Assembly: GCA_018302505.1 (NCBI GenBank)
Contig: JAGVZL010000014.1
Location: 1 to 34,121 of the forward strand
Direction: 5' to 3'
DNA from: Candidatus Woesearchaeota archaeon
GTDB taxonomy: Archaea > Nanobdellota > Nanobdellia > SCGC-AAA011-G17 > ARS1403
DNA length: 34,121 nucleotides
The notes under the pieces were generated by a model. The model was given only the letters and a program-made list of their open reading frames with translations, did not search any database and was not told where the DNA came from. The first letter of the stretch is position 1. Each line of letters starts with the position of its first letter. Positions 1 through 7,506 of this stretch are shown here, one piece after another. A program made the translations under genes and the position numbers.

Positions 1-1
1 C

Positions 2-1474
2 AGTAACAGCTCAGCTCTTTCAGTTCCGTGGCTCAATATAACTTCAGGAGGCACAGATGCTAAGTTCATCATAGACACAGCAGGCAACGTCGGCATCGGG
101 ACAACGGCACCTGTTGAAAAATTGATGATAACAATTGCAGATAGCGGAACTACATGGGCAAATTATGACGGTATTAGGATTTATAATACTGACACCACAA
201 CTAATGCAGGAGGTAGACTAGTTTTTAACTTAGGAGACTCTGGGACAGCTCAAGCTGGAATAGCTGGTGTAATCGTAGCTTCGTCAGATTCGGCTTTGGC
301 GTTTATTACAGAGGACTCAGATACAATTACAGAAAAAATGAGGATTACAGAAACAGGCAACGTCGGCATCGGCACGACGGATCCAGCAGATTTGTTAGTA
401 GTTCAAAACTCAAACAAGGCAAATATCTCGCTCGCCCCATCAGGCAATAATGCAATAATCCGTATGGATTATATTACTGGCAATGATGCAATTATTATGT
501 TCAGAGAAAATAGTATAGAAAAAGGGCGTATTGCATATGTTGGAGACACAAAAGAACTTCGATTGATTTCCTCTGAAGCGGAATCAATATTGACTCTCCA
601 TTCCAACAACACCGAAAGAATAAGAATTAATGCAGCGGGCAACGTCGGCATCGGCACGACGAGCCCAGGGGCTTTACTAGAAATTGTGGATGGAGATGTT
701 AATATAACAAATGGCACTGGCGATTGGGGAATGATTTTTGATGAAGCTACTGGATTTGTAGGTATGGGGTATAGTATAAATGATAATTGGGCTCAATTGA
801 ATGGACCTTTAAGCATTTTTGCTTCAGGAGATAATGGTTCTAGTGCTATAAGAATTCAAACTAATGATGCAACTGGTGAACATAGTGGAATTGGATTCTA
901 TACAGCTTCTCTTCCAGGACAATCTTTTCCACTAGGTTTAGTTGGTTTAGAAAAAACATCAGACACAGGCCAACATTCAGGGGATTTAGTATTCTATACA
1001 AGACCCGGCACAACTAATGTAGCTCCTATAGAAAGAATGAGAATAACTTCAGGAGGCGACATCTGCGACCCGGCAACTGACGCAGATTTATCAGACTGCG
1101 CTTCAGATGCAAGATTAAAAACAAACATTCAAGATTATCAATACGGCTTAAATGAAATCTTGCAACTAAGACCGGTAAATTTCAACTGGAACCAGAAAGC
1201 AGTTTCAGAGCTGAGCTACAATCCAAATTTAACAAACACAGGTCTAATAGCCCAGGAAGTAGAACAAATAATCCCGGAGTGGGTAGAAACAAAAGAAGAC
1301 GGCTATAAAAAAATCCCGGGCTCAGGAGATTTGGATTTAGTCTTGGTTAATGCCGTCAAGGAGCTCAACTCAAAAATCTCGGCACTGGAACAGCAGAATA
1401 ATGAACTCAAGGCTGAAATCTCAGCACTAAAAGAGCCTTCTTTAGAAAAGAACCCTCGGGAAAAAAAGAAATAA
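2..1474 (+). CDS. S74-peptidase/intramolecular-chaperone domain protein (tail-fibre/surface-fibre-like), 5' end outside window
   Basis: Reading frame is open from base 2 through the annotated ATG at 122. Repeated GNVGIGTTxP motifs, and a C-terminal S74-like segment DARLKTNIQDYQYGLNEILQLRPVNFNWN...TGLIAQEVEQIIPEWV followed by a coiled coil. Confidence 0.85.
   Translation, partial: SNSSALSVPWLNITSGGTDAKFIIDTAGNVGIGTTAPVEKLMITIADSGTTWANYDGIRIYNTDTTTNAGGRLVFNLGDSGTAQAGIAGVIVASSDSALAFITEDSDTITEKMRITETGNVGIGTTDPADLLVVQNSNKANISLAPSGNNAIIRMDYITGNDAIIMFRENSIEKGRIAYVGDTKELRLISSEAESILTLHSNNTERIRINAAGNVGIGTTSPGALLEIVDGDVNITNGTGDWGMIFDEATGFVGMGYSINDNWAQLNGPLSIFASGDNGSSAIRIQTNDATGEHSGIGFYTASLPGQSFPLGLVGLEKTSDTGQHSGDLVFYTRPGTTNVAPIERMRITSGGDICDPATDADLSDCASDARLKTNIQDYQYGLNEILQLRPVNFNWNQKAVSELSYNPNLTNTGLIAQEVEQIIPEWVETKEDGYKKIPGSGDLDLVLVNAVKELNSKISALEQQNNELKAEISALKEPSLEKNPREKKK
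83..106 (+). repeat. GNVGIG-encoding nucleotide repeat, copy 1
   Basis: ggcaacgtcggcatcgggacaacg; GC-rich against an AT-rich background. Confidence 0.8.
356..379 (+). repeat. GNVGIG-encoding nucleotide repeat, copy 2
   Basis: ggcaacgtcggcatcggcacgacg. Confidence 0.85.
638..661 (+). repeat. GNVGIG-encoding nucleotide repeat, copy 3
   Basis: ggcaacgtcggcatcggcacgacg, identical to copy 2. Confidence 0.85.
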
Positions 1475-1589
1475 CGTCGGTTCGGCACAGCAGCAAGCCC
1501 AAATACAGCAGCTAAGAAAGGAATTAGCAACCCATCTCAAACCCCATCATTCAGCCTCTCAAGTCCTAAACCCATCAAATTCTTAGTAA
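1473..1589 (+). pseudogene. Decayed S74-type C-terminal tail fragment
   Basis: aacgtcggttcggcac resembles the NVGIGT repeat and its first bases form the stop codon of the upstream gene. Open frame reads NVGSAQQQAQIQQLRKELATHLKPHHSASQVLNPSNS*. Confidence 0.5.
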
Positions 1590-1832
1590 CATCCATTACC
1601 TAAATTACTAGTAATCCTAATGACCTTTTTTAGTAGTATTCATGACCTAATTCCCTCACCTAGATCTCTCATTTTACCAAGAATTTTTCTAAAAGCTTAT
1701 TTTTTGAAAATAAATCTCCAACATTTTAACATCTATAAAACTCAACTATCAAATTATAATTTTAATTTAAGAAATTTAAAATTATTTAAGATAGTTTCTC
1801 AACAATGTAGTAATTAAAATGTCTAAAGATTT
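1536..1832 (+). repeat. Dispersed island repeat, copy A
   Basis: ctcaaaccccatcattcagcctctcaagtcctaaacccatcaaattcttag..., plus a distal part aaataaatctccaacatttt...aactatcaaattataattt...tttaagatagtttc...attaaaatgtct shared with copy B. Confidence 0.6.
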
Positions 1833-2172
1833 ATATAATTCAAAAACAAATAATAAAGAAATGATAGGGTATTCAATTTCTAGAAATAAAGTAAAAATCA
1901 GGCTTACAGAGGAAAGATGGTTCCATATAGTAGAATCTCATGATTATATGTCCGGTCTTAGCGAAGTTGTATTAGAGACAATTAATAATCCAGAAGAAAT
2001 TTTAGAAGGAATTAAAGACGAATTTATAGCAGTACAAAAGTTTAAAAGTAAGTATATCATAGTTATTTATAAAGAAGTCTCAAAAGAAGATGGGTTTGTA
2101 ATCACGGCATTTATAACTTCCAAAATAAATAAAGTAAAAAATAACAGGAAATCAATATGGAAAAAGCAATAA
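1819..2172 (+). CDS. Putative BECR-fold (barnase/EndoU/colicin E5-D/RelE-like) small nuclease or toxin-like protein
   Basis: 117 aa; RLTEERWFHIVESHDYM...VVLETINNPEEIL...FKSKYIIVIYKE...GFVITAFITSKINK resembles the phage-type BECR nuclease pattern. Overlaps the next ORF. Confidence 0.5.
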   Translation: MSKDLYNSKTNNKEMIGYSISRNKVKIRLTEERWFHIVESHDYMSGLSEVVLETINNPEEILEGIKDEFIAVQKFKSKYIIVIYKEVSKEDGFVITAFITSKINKVKNNRKSIWKKQ

Positions 2173-2384
2173 TAAAAAAAATAGAGCAATTGGCTCCAGA
2201 CATAATGAATATATCCCCACAAATGTGGATAGATTTTGATAGAGAAGCGGATGTTCTATATGTAAGTTTTGAGAAGCCGCAAAATGCTGATGATAGTGAA
2301 ATGGAAGGGGATGTTATAGTTCATAAGAGAAAAAACAAAATAGTTGGTTTGAGCCTATTACATGCAAGCAAATTTGCCTCTTAA
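2157..2384 (+). CDS. DUF2283 domain protein, likely partner of the upstream gene
   Basis: MWIDFDREADVLYVSFEKPQNADDSE...GDVIVHKRKNKIVGLSLLHASKF matches the DUF2283 pattern. Confidence 0.7.
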   Translation: MEKAIIKKIEQLAPDIMNISPQMWIDFDREADVLYVSFEKPQNADDSEMEGDVIVHKRKNKIVGLSLLHASKFAS

Positions 2385-2463
2385 TTTCTTAGTAATATTC
2401 ATGACCTAAAATACGTATTCTTTTACATAAATTCTTAAAAAATATGTTTCAAAAGATTAATCC

Positions 2464-2829
2464 ATGTAAGAAAAAATAATCTGTCCAGAGTGCAGTTCAA
2501 AATCAACTATCAGGAAAGGAATAAGAAAAAATCAGCAGCAAACTATTCAACAGTATAAATGTAAAAACTGCAGTAATATTTTTACCCAGCAGCCCATCTG
2601 CCCGCAGCACCCCGATGCCGAAATCTGCAATCAAAACTCAAGAATCCAGGCCCTGGAAGCTCAGGGAGCAAACTCCTCTCAAACCCCAAAATCCAGCCTC
2701 CTCAGCCCAAATCCCCACAAATTCTTAGCCAAATCAGGTTGGCAGATGGCTAGCCATTTTTGGTTGCTTTTATTAGCCAAATTCAGTGTTATTCCAAAAC
2801 CAATTTTACTATTAATCTTGGTGAAATAA
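2464..2829 (+). pseudogene. Decayed zinc-ribbon (transposase-type) ORF joined to an S74-like coiled-coil tail
   Basis: ATG followed at once by TAA, then EKIICPECSSKSTIRKGIRKNQQQTIQQYKCKNCSNIFTQQP, homologous to SCPNCSSTKIRKHGIKQQKQSSIQRYLCKNCKKTFT of the 3740 gene, then NSRIQALEAQGANSSQTPKSSLLSPNPHKFL. Confidence 0.65.
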
Positions 2830-2942
2830 ATCCAACATTTTTCAGCAAAGATTCAGCTGTTAAATTATGATTTTCTCTTCCATGACTTTCAGGAAAATCA
2901 TTTAGATAGCTTCATTATAAAATATTGATTAAAATGTCTATA
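2678..2942 (+). repeat. Dispersed island repeat, copy B
   Basis: ctcaaaccccaaaatccagcctcctcagcccaaatccccacaaattcttagccaaatcaggttggcagatggctagcc...aaataaatccaacattttt...ttaaattatgattttc...attaaaatgtct. Confidence 0.6.
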
Positions 2943-3010
2943 ATTCATTTTGAACTTACTTTTCCTAAAAGTAAGAATTTAAATAATTCAAAAAAGACAA
3001 CAAAAATAGA

Positions 3011-3190
3011 ATGAAAGAAACTAAAAAACATCAAACCAAAAAATGGGAAATCTCCATTATGGAAATAGAGGATAAAGAAGGAAGAAAATACAAGGTAACA
3101 CGACGTCTTCCAGAAATGTCAGTGGCAGAAACAAAAATATTCTCTTCAAAAGAAAAAGCAATAATGCAATTTAACGATTGGCTAAAATAG
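3011..3190 (+). CDS. Hypothetical small protein (59 aa)
   Basis: MKETKKHQTKKWEISIMEIEDKEGRKYKVTRRLPEMSVAETKIFSSKEKAIMQFNDWLK*; convergent 20-nt overlap with the next gene. Confidence 0.5.
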   Translation: MKETKKHQTKKWEISIMEIEDKEGRKYKVTRRLPEMSVAETKIFSSKEKAIMQFNDWLK

Positions 3191-3503
3191 GCTCAGCTAT
3201 TTGCATCATTTTCTTATTTAATTCTTCAATAAGCCTAATATCCCCATAAGAATATATATCTCCTATATTCAAGGATAATATTCTCTTCTGCATATATAAT
3301 TTTGGGAATCTTTTGGCTATCTCACTTCTTTGATTATCATCCATAACTATAATTAAATCAGCCCATTCAATCTGCTTTTTGGAAACAGGCCTATTATTAA
3401 ACAAACCAGCTGATTTTGTCTTATATCTATTCCTAAATAACTCTTCAGCGGTCTTGCTCCTATTCTGATTTTGATTGCATATAAATAAAACTTTCATAAT
3501 CAA
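3171..3503 (-). CDS. Low-molecular-weight protein-tyrosine-phosphatase-like protein
   Basis: VLFICNQNQNRSKTAE contains the C-x5-R-S P-loop; ADLIIVMDDNQRSEI is typical of the family. Confidence 0.75.
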   Translation of the reverse strand: MIMKVLFICNQNQNRSKTAEELFRNRYKTKSAGLFNNRPVSKKQIEWADLIIVMDDNQRSEIAKRFPKLYMQKRILSLNIGDIYSYGDIRLIEELNKKMMQIAEPILANR

Positions 3504-3577
3504 TAATAAGAAAGATTTATATTTATACCTTTCGCAAGTTCATTACTAAAAACAATCCAACACATTAACCAAACACA

Positions 3578-3660
3578 TCCAAACCCCTTCATTCAGCCTC
3601 CCCAGCCCAAACCCATCATTTTTCCAGCCAAATCATGTTACAGTATGGCTAGCCAAACAG
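3578..3660 (+). repeat. Dispersed island repeat, copy C
   Basis: tccaaaccccttcattcagcctccccagcccaaacccatcatttttccagccaaatcatgttacagtatggctagcca; closely matches copies A and B. Confidence 0.6.
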
Positions 3661-3739
3661 TGTGTTTCTATCAGCCGTTTTGTGTTGTAATCATTACACT
3701 TCAACAGTATTTTTAAACCAATTTACAGCAAAATATTTC

Positions 3740-4768
3740 ATGTCAATAGAGATAAGCAATATATCTTGTCCAAACTGCTCATCAACTAAAATAAGAAAAC
3801 ATGGAATAAAGCAGCAAAAACAATCCAGCATTCAAAGATATTTATGCAAAAACTGCAAAAAAACATTCACATTAAAACAAGAGCTAAAGGGCAAATCATA
3901 CCCAACAAACATAATACTTAATTCAATCTCCTTATACAATCGACTTTACTCTCAGCCAGAAATAATAAAACTCATCAGTAAACAACATAAAATAAGAATC
4001 CCACAAAAAACAATCTCAAACTGGATCAATGAATTTTCCAAGATTACAACATTCCATAGATTAAGAGGTAAAGCAAAACAGCAATTCAAACCAGAAAACA
4101 TAATAGAACAGTATGAATTCCTGCACAACAACCTTAACTACAAATACCAAATACATAATTTCAAATTAGATTACTTAACAGCTAATGATGAAAAGCTGGA
4201 AAGAATCAAAACTTATCTAAAAAAAATCCTAACCAAAAATTTTCCTCATCATATCTTCAAATCAAATTACAAAATAGAAGAAAAATCAGACAGGGCATCA
4301 CAGACAAATTTTAAAATATTAAACATAAAACCGCTAAACAAGCAAAACTTAGCTAACAAATTAGCAAAACTAGCATTAAATTTGGCAAAAACAAATAAAG
4401 ACAGACATCAATCAATACAAAATTTCTTCATAACAAATGACTCAACAACAATAGCAGCAGAAATACCAATATATCTAACGCATGATGATTTGCTTTACTT
4501 CAGTTCAAGAGGCTTCATGTTAAATCCAAATGGCTTCTCAACACCGATAACCGGACATATAGATATTTTACAGATAAGAAACAACTTAATCCACATCCTA
4601 GATTACAAACCTAATGCTAACAAAGAAAATCCAATTCACCAACTGACAATTTACGCTCTAGCAATAGCCTCCAAAACAAAGCTTCCATTAATAATGTTCA
4701 AATGCTCATGGTTTGATGAAAATAATTATTATGAGTTCTTCCCGCTGCATGTAGTTTACAAAAGATAG
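3740..4768 (+). CDS. Zinc-ribbon/HTH (transposase-type DNA-binding) fused to C-terminal PD-(D/E)XK nuclease
   Basis: ORF track starts at 3662 but the in-frame ATG at 3740 (MSIEISNISCPNCSSTKIRKHG...QRYLCKNCKKTF) fits better. C-terminus AAEIPIYL...TGHIDILQIRNNLIHILDYKPN...HQLTIYALAI has the E...GxxD...DYK...QLxxYA pattern. Confidence 0.7.
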   Translation: MSIEISNISCPNCSSTKIRKHGIKQQKQSSIQRYLCKNCKKTFTLKQELKGKSYPTNIILNSISLYNRLYSQPEIIKLISKQHKIRIPQKTISNWINEFSKITTFHRLRGKAKQQFKPENIIEQYEFLHNNLNYKYQIHNFKLDYLTANDEKLERIKTYLKKILTKNFPHHIFKSNYKIEEKSDRASQTNFKILNIKPLNKQNLANKLAKLALNLAKTNKDRHQSIQNFFITNDSTTIAAEIPIYLTHDDLLYFSSRGFMLNPNGFSTPITGHIDILQIRNNLIHILDYKPNANKENPIHQLTIYALAIASKTKLPLIMFKCSWFDENNYYEFFPLHVVYKR

Positions 4769-4806
4769 AAAGGTTTAAATACTACATATGTCTTACATTA
4801 TATCAC

Positions 4807-5310
4807 ATGATAGCAACAGATAGTTCATCATTAATATTGTTGGCAAAACTTAGTATTTTAGACAAATTCCTGCAGAATCTAAAAACAAAATTGGTTATCA
4901 CCCCTGAAGTAGAAACAGAATGTATATTGAAAGACTCATTTGATGCAAAATTAATCAAAAAAAGAATAGAAGAAAAGATAATAAGTAAGAAAATAATAAA
5001 TAATAGAAATATGTGCAACAAAATAATAGCAGATTTCAATATTGGAAAGGGAGAAGCTGAAACAATTACCTTATGTTTAGAAAATAAATTGGATATTATA
5101 ATAGATGACAAAAAAGCAATCAACGCATGTAAAGTGCTTAAAATAAAATTCACAACAATACCAAATATATTAGTAGAAATGTGCAGAAAAAATATAATAG
5201 CAAAATCACAAACAGAAACATATGCCATAAAACTTGAGGGGATAGGAAGATACAAAAAAGAAATAATGGAAAGAATAAAGGGGGATATTAAAAATGACAA
5301 GAATGAATAA
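4807..5310 (+). CDS. PIN-domain ribonuclease, toxin-like
   Basis: MIATDSSSLILLAKL...VETEC...NIGKGEAETITLCLENKLDIIIDDKKAINACKVL; conserved acidic residues in order. Confidence 0.8.
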   Translation: MIATDSSSLILLAKLSILDKFLQNLKTKLVITPEVETECILKDSFDAKLIKKRIEEKIISKKIINNRNMCNKIIADFNIGKGEAETITLCLENKLDIIIDDKKAINACKVLKIKFTTIPNILVEMCRKNIIAKSQTETYAIKLEGIGRYKKEIMERIKGDIKNDKNE

Positions 5311-5599
5311 TACAATGACAATAAGGCTGCCGAGAAAAGATATTGAAATAGTGAAACAAATATCAATAGAAAACAAAAAAGACAAATCAACAATAGTGAG
5401 AGAATTAATAGAACAGGGAAAAGTGTATTTTGCAATAAAAGAGTACAAAGACGGAAAAATAAGTATAGGAAAGGCATCAGAAATAGCAGGTTTAACAATA
5501 TCTGAAATGATGGATGTACTTGCCAATCTAGGAATAAAAAATAATATAGAACTAGAAGATTATTTTGAAGGCTATGGCTCATTAAAAAATATGTTTTGA
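5294..5599 (+). CDS. UPF0175-like antitoxin with N-terminal ribbon-helix-helix
   Basis: MTIRLPRKDIEIVKQISIENKKDKSTIVRELIEQG...YKDGKISIGKASEIAGLTISEMMDVLANLGI; overlaps the PIN gene. Confidence 0.7.
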   Translation: MTRMNNTMTIRLPRKDIEIVKQISIENKKDKSTIVRELIEQGKVYFAIKEYKDGKISIGKASEIAGLTISEMMDVLANLGIKNNIELEDYFEGYGSLKNMF

Positions 5600-5606
5600 G
5601 AATCGC

Positions 5607-5633
5607 AATGTCGGCATCGGAGATGCTGGAGTA
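5607..5633 (+). pseudogene. Relic of S74-protein NVGIG repeat
   Basis: aatgtcggcatcggagatgctggagta (NVGIGDAGV); 13 of 14 bases match aacgtcggcatcgg of the 5' gene. Confidence 0.5.
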
Positions 5634-5676
5634 ATAAATAAATTTATAAACAAAAATCTGCCCCTAAAAGTAATAC

Positions 5677-5751
5677 GGGGTTGTAGTGTAACTTGGTTTA
5701 TCATTCGAGGTTTGGGACCTCGCGATCTCGGTTCAAATCCGGGCAGCCCCA
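5677..5751 (+). tRNA. tRNA-Pro(TGG)
   Basis: Acceptor GGGGTTG/CAGCCCC, anticodon arm CGAGG-TTTGGGA-CCTCG, T arm CTCGG-TTCAAAT-CCGGG. Confidence 0.9.
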
Positions 5752-5769
5752 ATTTTTCTAAAAAATAAG

Positions 5770-5934
5770 AACAAAAAACCTAAATCTATCTATCATTTAG
5801 CAAAATTAACAGAGAGAAAATATAAAAATGTATATGGCGACGTAGAACTATTGGAAGAACTTGGTTTAATAACAAGAGAAAGCCATAAAATAGAAGTAGA
5901 ATTTAGTAAGTTATCTGCGAAAATCGTAGTTTAA
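5770..5934 (+). pseudogene. Truncated, frameshifted HTH transcriptional regulator (COG4190-like)
   Basis: KPKSIYHLAKLTE in one frame, KYKNVYGDVELLEELGLI...HKIEVEF...IVV* in another; no start codon. Confidence 0.55.
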
Positions 5935-6033
5935 AAACTAATAGAAAACCTTTTAAACGGAAAAACAAAGAATTTTCTTCATAGAAAGGGCGTTCATAAC
6001 ATAAGTTTTGCAAAGCTTTTTCTAAAAGATTCT

Positions 6034-6240
6034 ATGGGAAAAGGACAAGGAACAATAGGAAGATTTGGAGTAAGGTATGGTAGAACTCCAAAAACTAAAT
6101 TAAAAAAAATAGAAGCTAAGCAAAAAGCTACTTATGTGTGCCCATCATGCTCATACAAAAAAGTAAAAAGATTATTCATAGGAGTATGGCAATGCTCAAA
6201 ATGTAATCATAAATTTGCCGGAAAAGCTTACGAGGTTTAA
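6034..6240 (+). CDS. rpl37ae: Ribosomal protein eL43 (L37Ae)
   Basis: GRFGVRYGRTPKTKLKKIEAKQKATYVCPSCSYKKVKRLFIGVWQCSKCNHKFAGKAY. Confidence 0.93.
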   Translation: MGKGQGTIGRFGVRYGRTPKTKLKKIEAKQKATYVCPSCSYKKVKRLFIGVWQCSKCNHKFAGKAYEV

Positions 6241-6241
6241 T

Positions 6242-6379
6242 ATGGCTCAATATAAATGCATAGATTGTGGAAAAATAATAAAACAGGAATATGTCAAAAA
6301 GAATATCAGATGCCCTTACTGTGGAAGTAAAATTCTATTCAAAGCCAATATTGTTTCTTCAACTCATATAGCAAGATGA
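6242..6379 (+). CDS. rpoP: DNA-directed RNA polymerase subunit P (Rpo12)
   Basis: MAQYKCIDCGKIIKQEYVKKNIRCPYCGSKILFKANIVSSTHIAR*; below the ORF-track length cutoff. Confidence 0.88.
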   Translation: MAQYKCIDCGKIIKQEYVKKNIRCPYCGSKILFKANIVSSTHIAR

Positions 6380-6708
6380 ATATCCAAAAAGAACATGAAG
6401 AAAAAATAGAAGAAATTCAGTTATTGGAACAGTCTTTGCAAAGTTTATTGCAGCAAAAACAAAGATTTCAAAATGAACAGATTGAAATTGAAAACGCTTT
6501 AAATGAATTAAATAAAACTAAATCAAAACCTTATAAAATAATAAATGGAATTATGTTCGAAGCAGAACCAGAAGATTTAAAAAAAGAATTATTCTCAAAA
6601 AAAGAAGTAATTGATATAAGAATTAAAAGTATAAACAAACAAGAACAAGAAAAAAGAAAAAAAGCAGAAATATTACAAAAAGAGGTATTAAAGGGAATTA
6701 AATCTTAG
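6376..6708 (+). CDS. pfdB: Prefoldin subunit beta
   Basis: Coiled-coil KQRFQNEQIEIENALNELNKTK...PYKIINGIMFEAEPEDLKKEL; archaeal context after rpoP. Confidence 0.85.
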   Translation: MNIQKEHEEKIEEIQLLEQSLQSLLQQKQRFQNEQIEIENALNELNKTKSKPYKIINGIMFEAEPEDLKKELFSKKEVIDIRIKSINKQEQEKRKKAEILQKEVLKGIKS

Positions 6709-6730
6709 CACCTCTACAGGAGAAAATAAA

Positions 6731-6979
6731 ATGGTCAATGGTATCACGCAAGAGGTACTTGCCGAGTTTGAAAAAATTATTGTTGATGAAAGCGTGCCTA
6801 AAAATATCAAATTAAAAATAAATGAATTAATTTCTATGTTTGATGACAATGAGACAACACCAGAATGCAAGAACAATAGAGCTTTGCAGGAATTAGATGA
6901 GATATCAGAAGAATCAAATGTGCCTGAACATGTTAGGACGCATATATGGAGTATAGTTTCACTATTAGAAAGTGCGTAA
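6731..6979 (+). CDS. UPF0147 family protein
   Basis: IIVDESVPKNIK...ALQELDEISEESNVPEHVRTHIWSIVSLLE. Confidence 0.85.
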   Translation: MVNGITQEVLAEFEKIIVDESVPKNIKLKINELISMFDDNETTPECKNNRALQELDEISEESNVPEHVRTHIWSIVSLLESA

Positions 6980-7001
6980 CAATCATTAAAGAATAGAAAT
7001 C

Positions 7002-7013
7002 TTTATATATAAA
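7002..7013 (+). promoter_or_regulatory. Putative archaeal TATA box upstream of sepF
   Basis: tttatatataaa about 22 nt before the ATG. Confidence 0.5.
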
Positions 7014-7034
7014 CACCTATATTATAGGGGTAAA

Positions 7035-7463
7035 ATGAAAGATGCATTCTCAAGATTAAAGGACAGGATAATGGGTCAAATAAACGAAGATTCAGATAAT
7101 CTTCCAGAAGAACAGTATTTAGAAATAAACCCGTCAGAAGTGATAGATTCTAAGGCAAAAATAATGGTTAGACCATTTATAATAAAAGAATTTCAGGATA
7201 TTAAACCTGCTTTAGATGGTTTAAGAGAAGGTCATACAATAGCTTTAGTTAATATTAAACCTTTAAAAGATAAAGATATTGTTGAATTAAAAAGGGCAGT
7301 TAATAAATTAAAGAAAACTTGTGATGCTATAGAGGGAGATATTGCCGGTTTTGGAGAAGACTGGTTAGTTGCGACTCCATCATTTGCAAAAGTGCACAGG
7401 CAGACATCAGTAAGCACTCAAAGAACATCTGGAATTATTGAAGATGACGATAAGGATTTTTAA
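7035..7463 (+). CDS. sepF: SepF-like cell division protein
   Basis: KIMVRPFIIKEFQDIKPALDGLREGHTIALVNIKPL...LKKTCDAIEGDIAGFGEDWLVATPSF. Confidence 0.9.
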   Translation: MKDAFSRLKDRIMGQINEDSDNLPEEQYLEINPSEVIDSKAKIMVRPFIIKEFQDIKPALDGLREGHTIALVNIKPLKDKDIVELKRAVNKLKKTCDAIEGDIAGFGEDWLVATPSFAKVHRQTSVSTQRTSGIIEDDDKDF

Positions 7464-7506
7464 ACTCACGTAAAGTTTTTAAATCTAATTCTTTTTTTCT
7501 TAAAAT

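Noticed and set aside
83-661. Regularly repeated GC-rich 24-mers that could suggest a CRISPR array
   Set aside because: Repeats lie in frame inside the S74 gene, spacing is about 270-280 nt, and no palindromic repeat or cas gene was seen.
1620-1817. 65-aa plus-strand ORF in repeat A
   Set aside because: Low-complexity AT-rich sequence with no motif; overlaps the dispersed repeat.
3662-3739. N-terminal 26-residue extension of the zinc-ribbon nuclease ORF
   Set aside because: MFLSAVLCCNHYTSTVFLNQFTAKYF does not resemble the family; the ATG at 3740 aligns with the relic's ATG at 2464.
4803-5582. 259-aa minus-strand ORF (hydrophobic)
   Set aside because: Antisense to the PIN and UPF0175 genes; hydrophobic composition is the mirror of Lys/Asn/Ile-rich AT-rich coding sequence.
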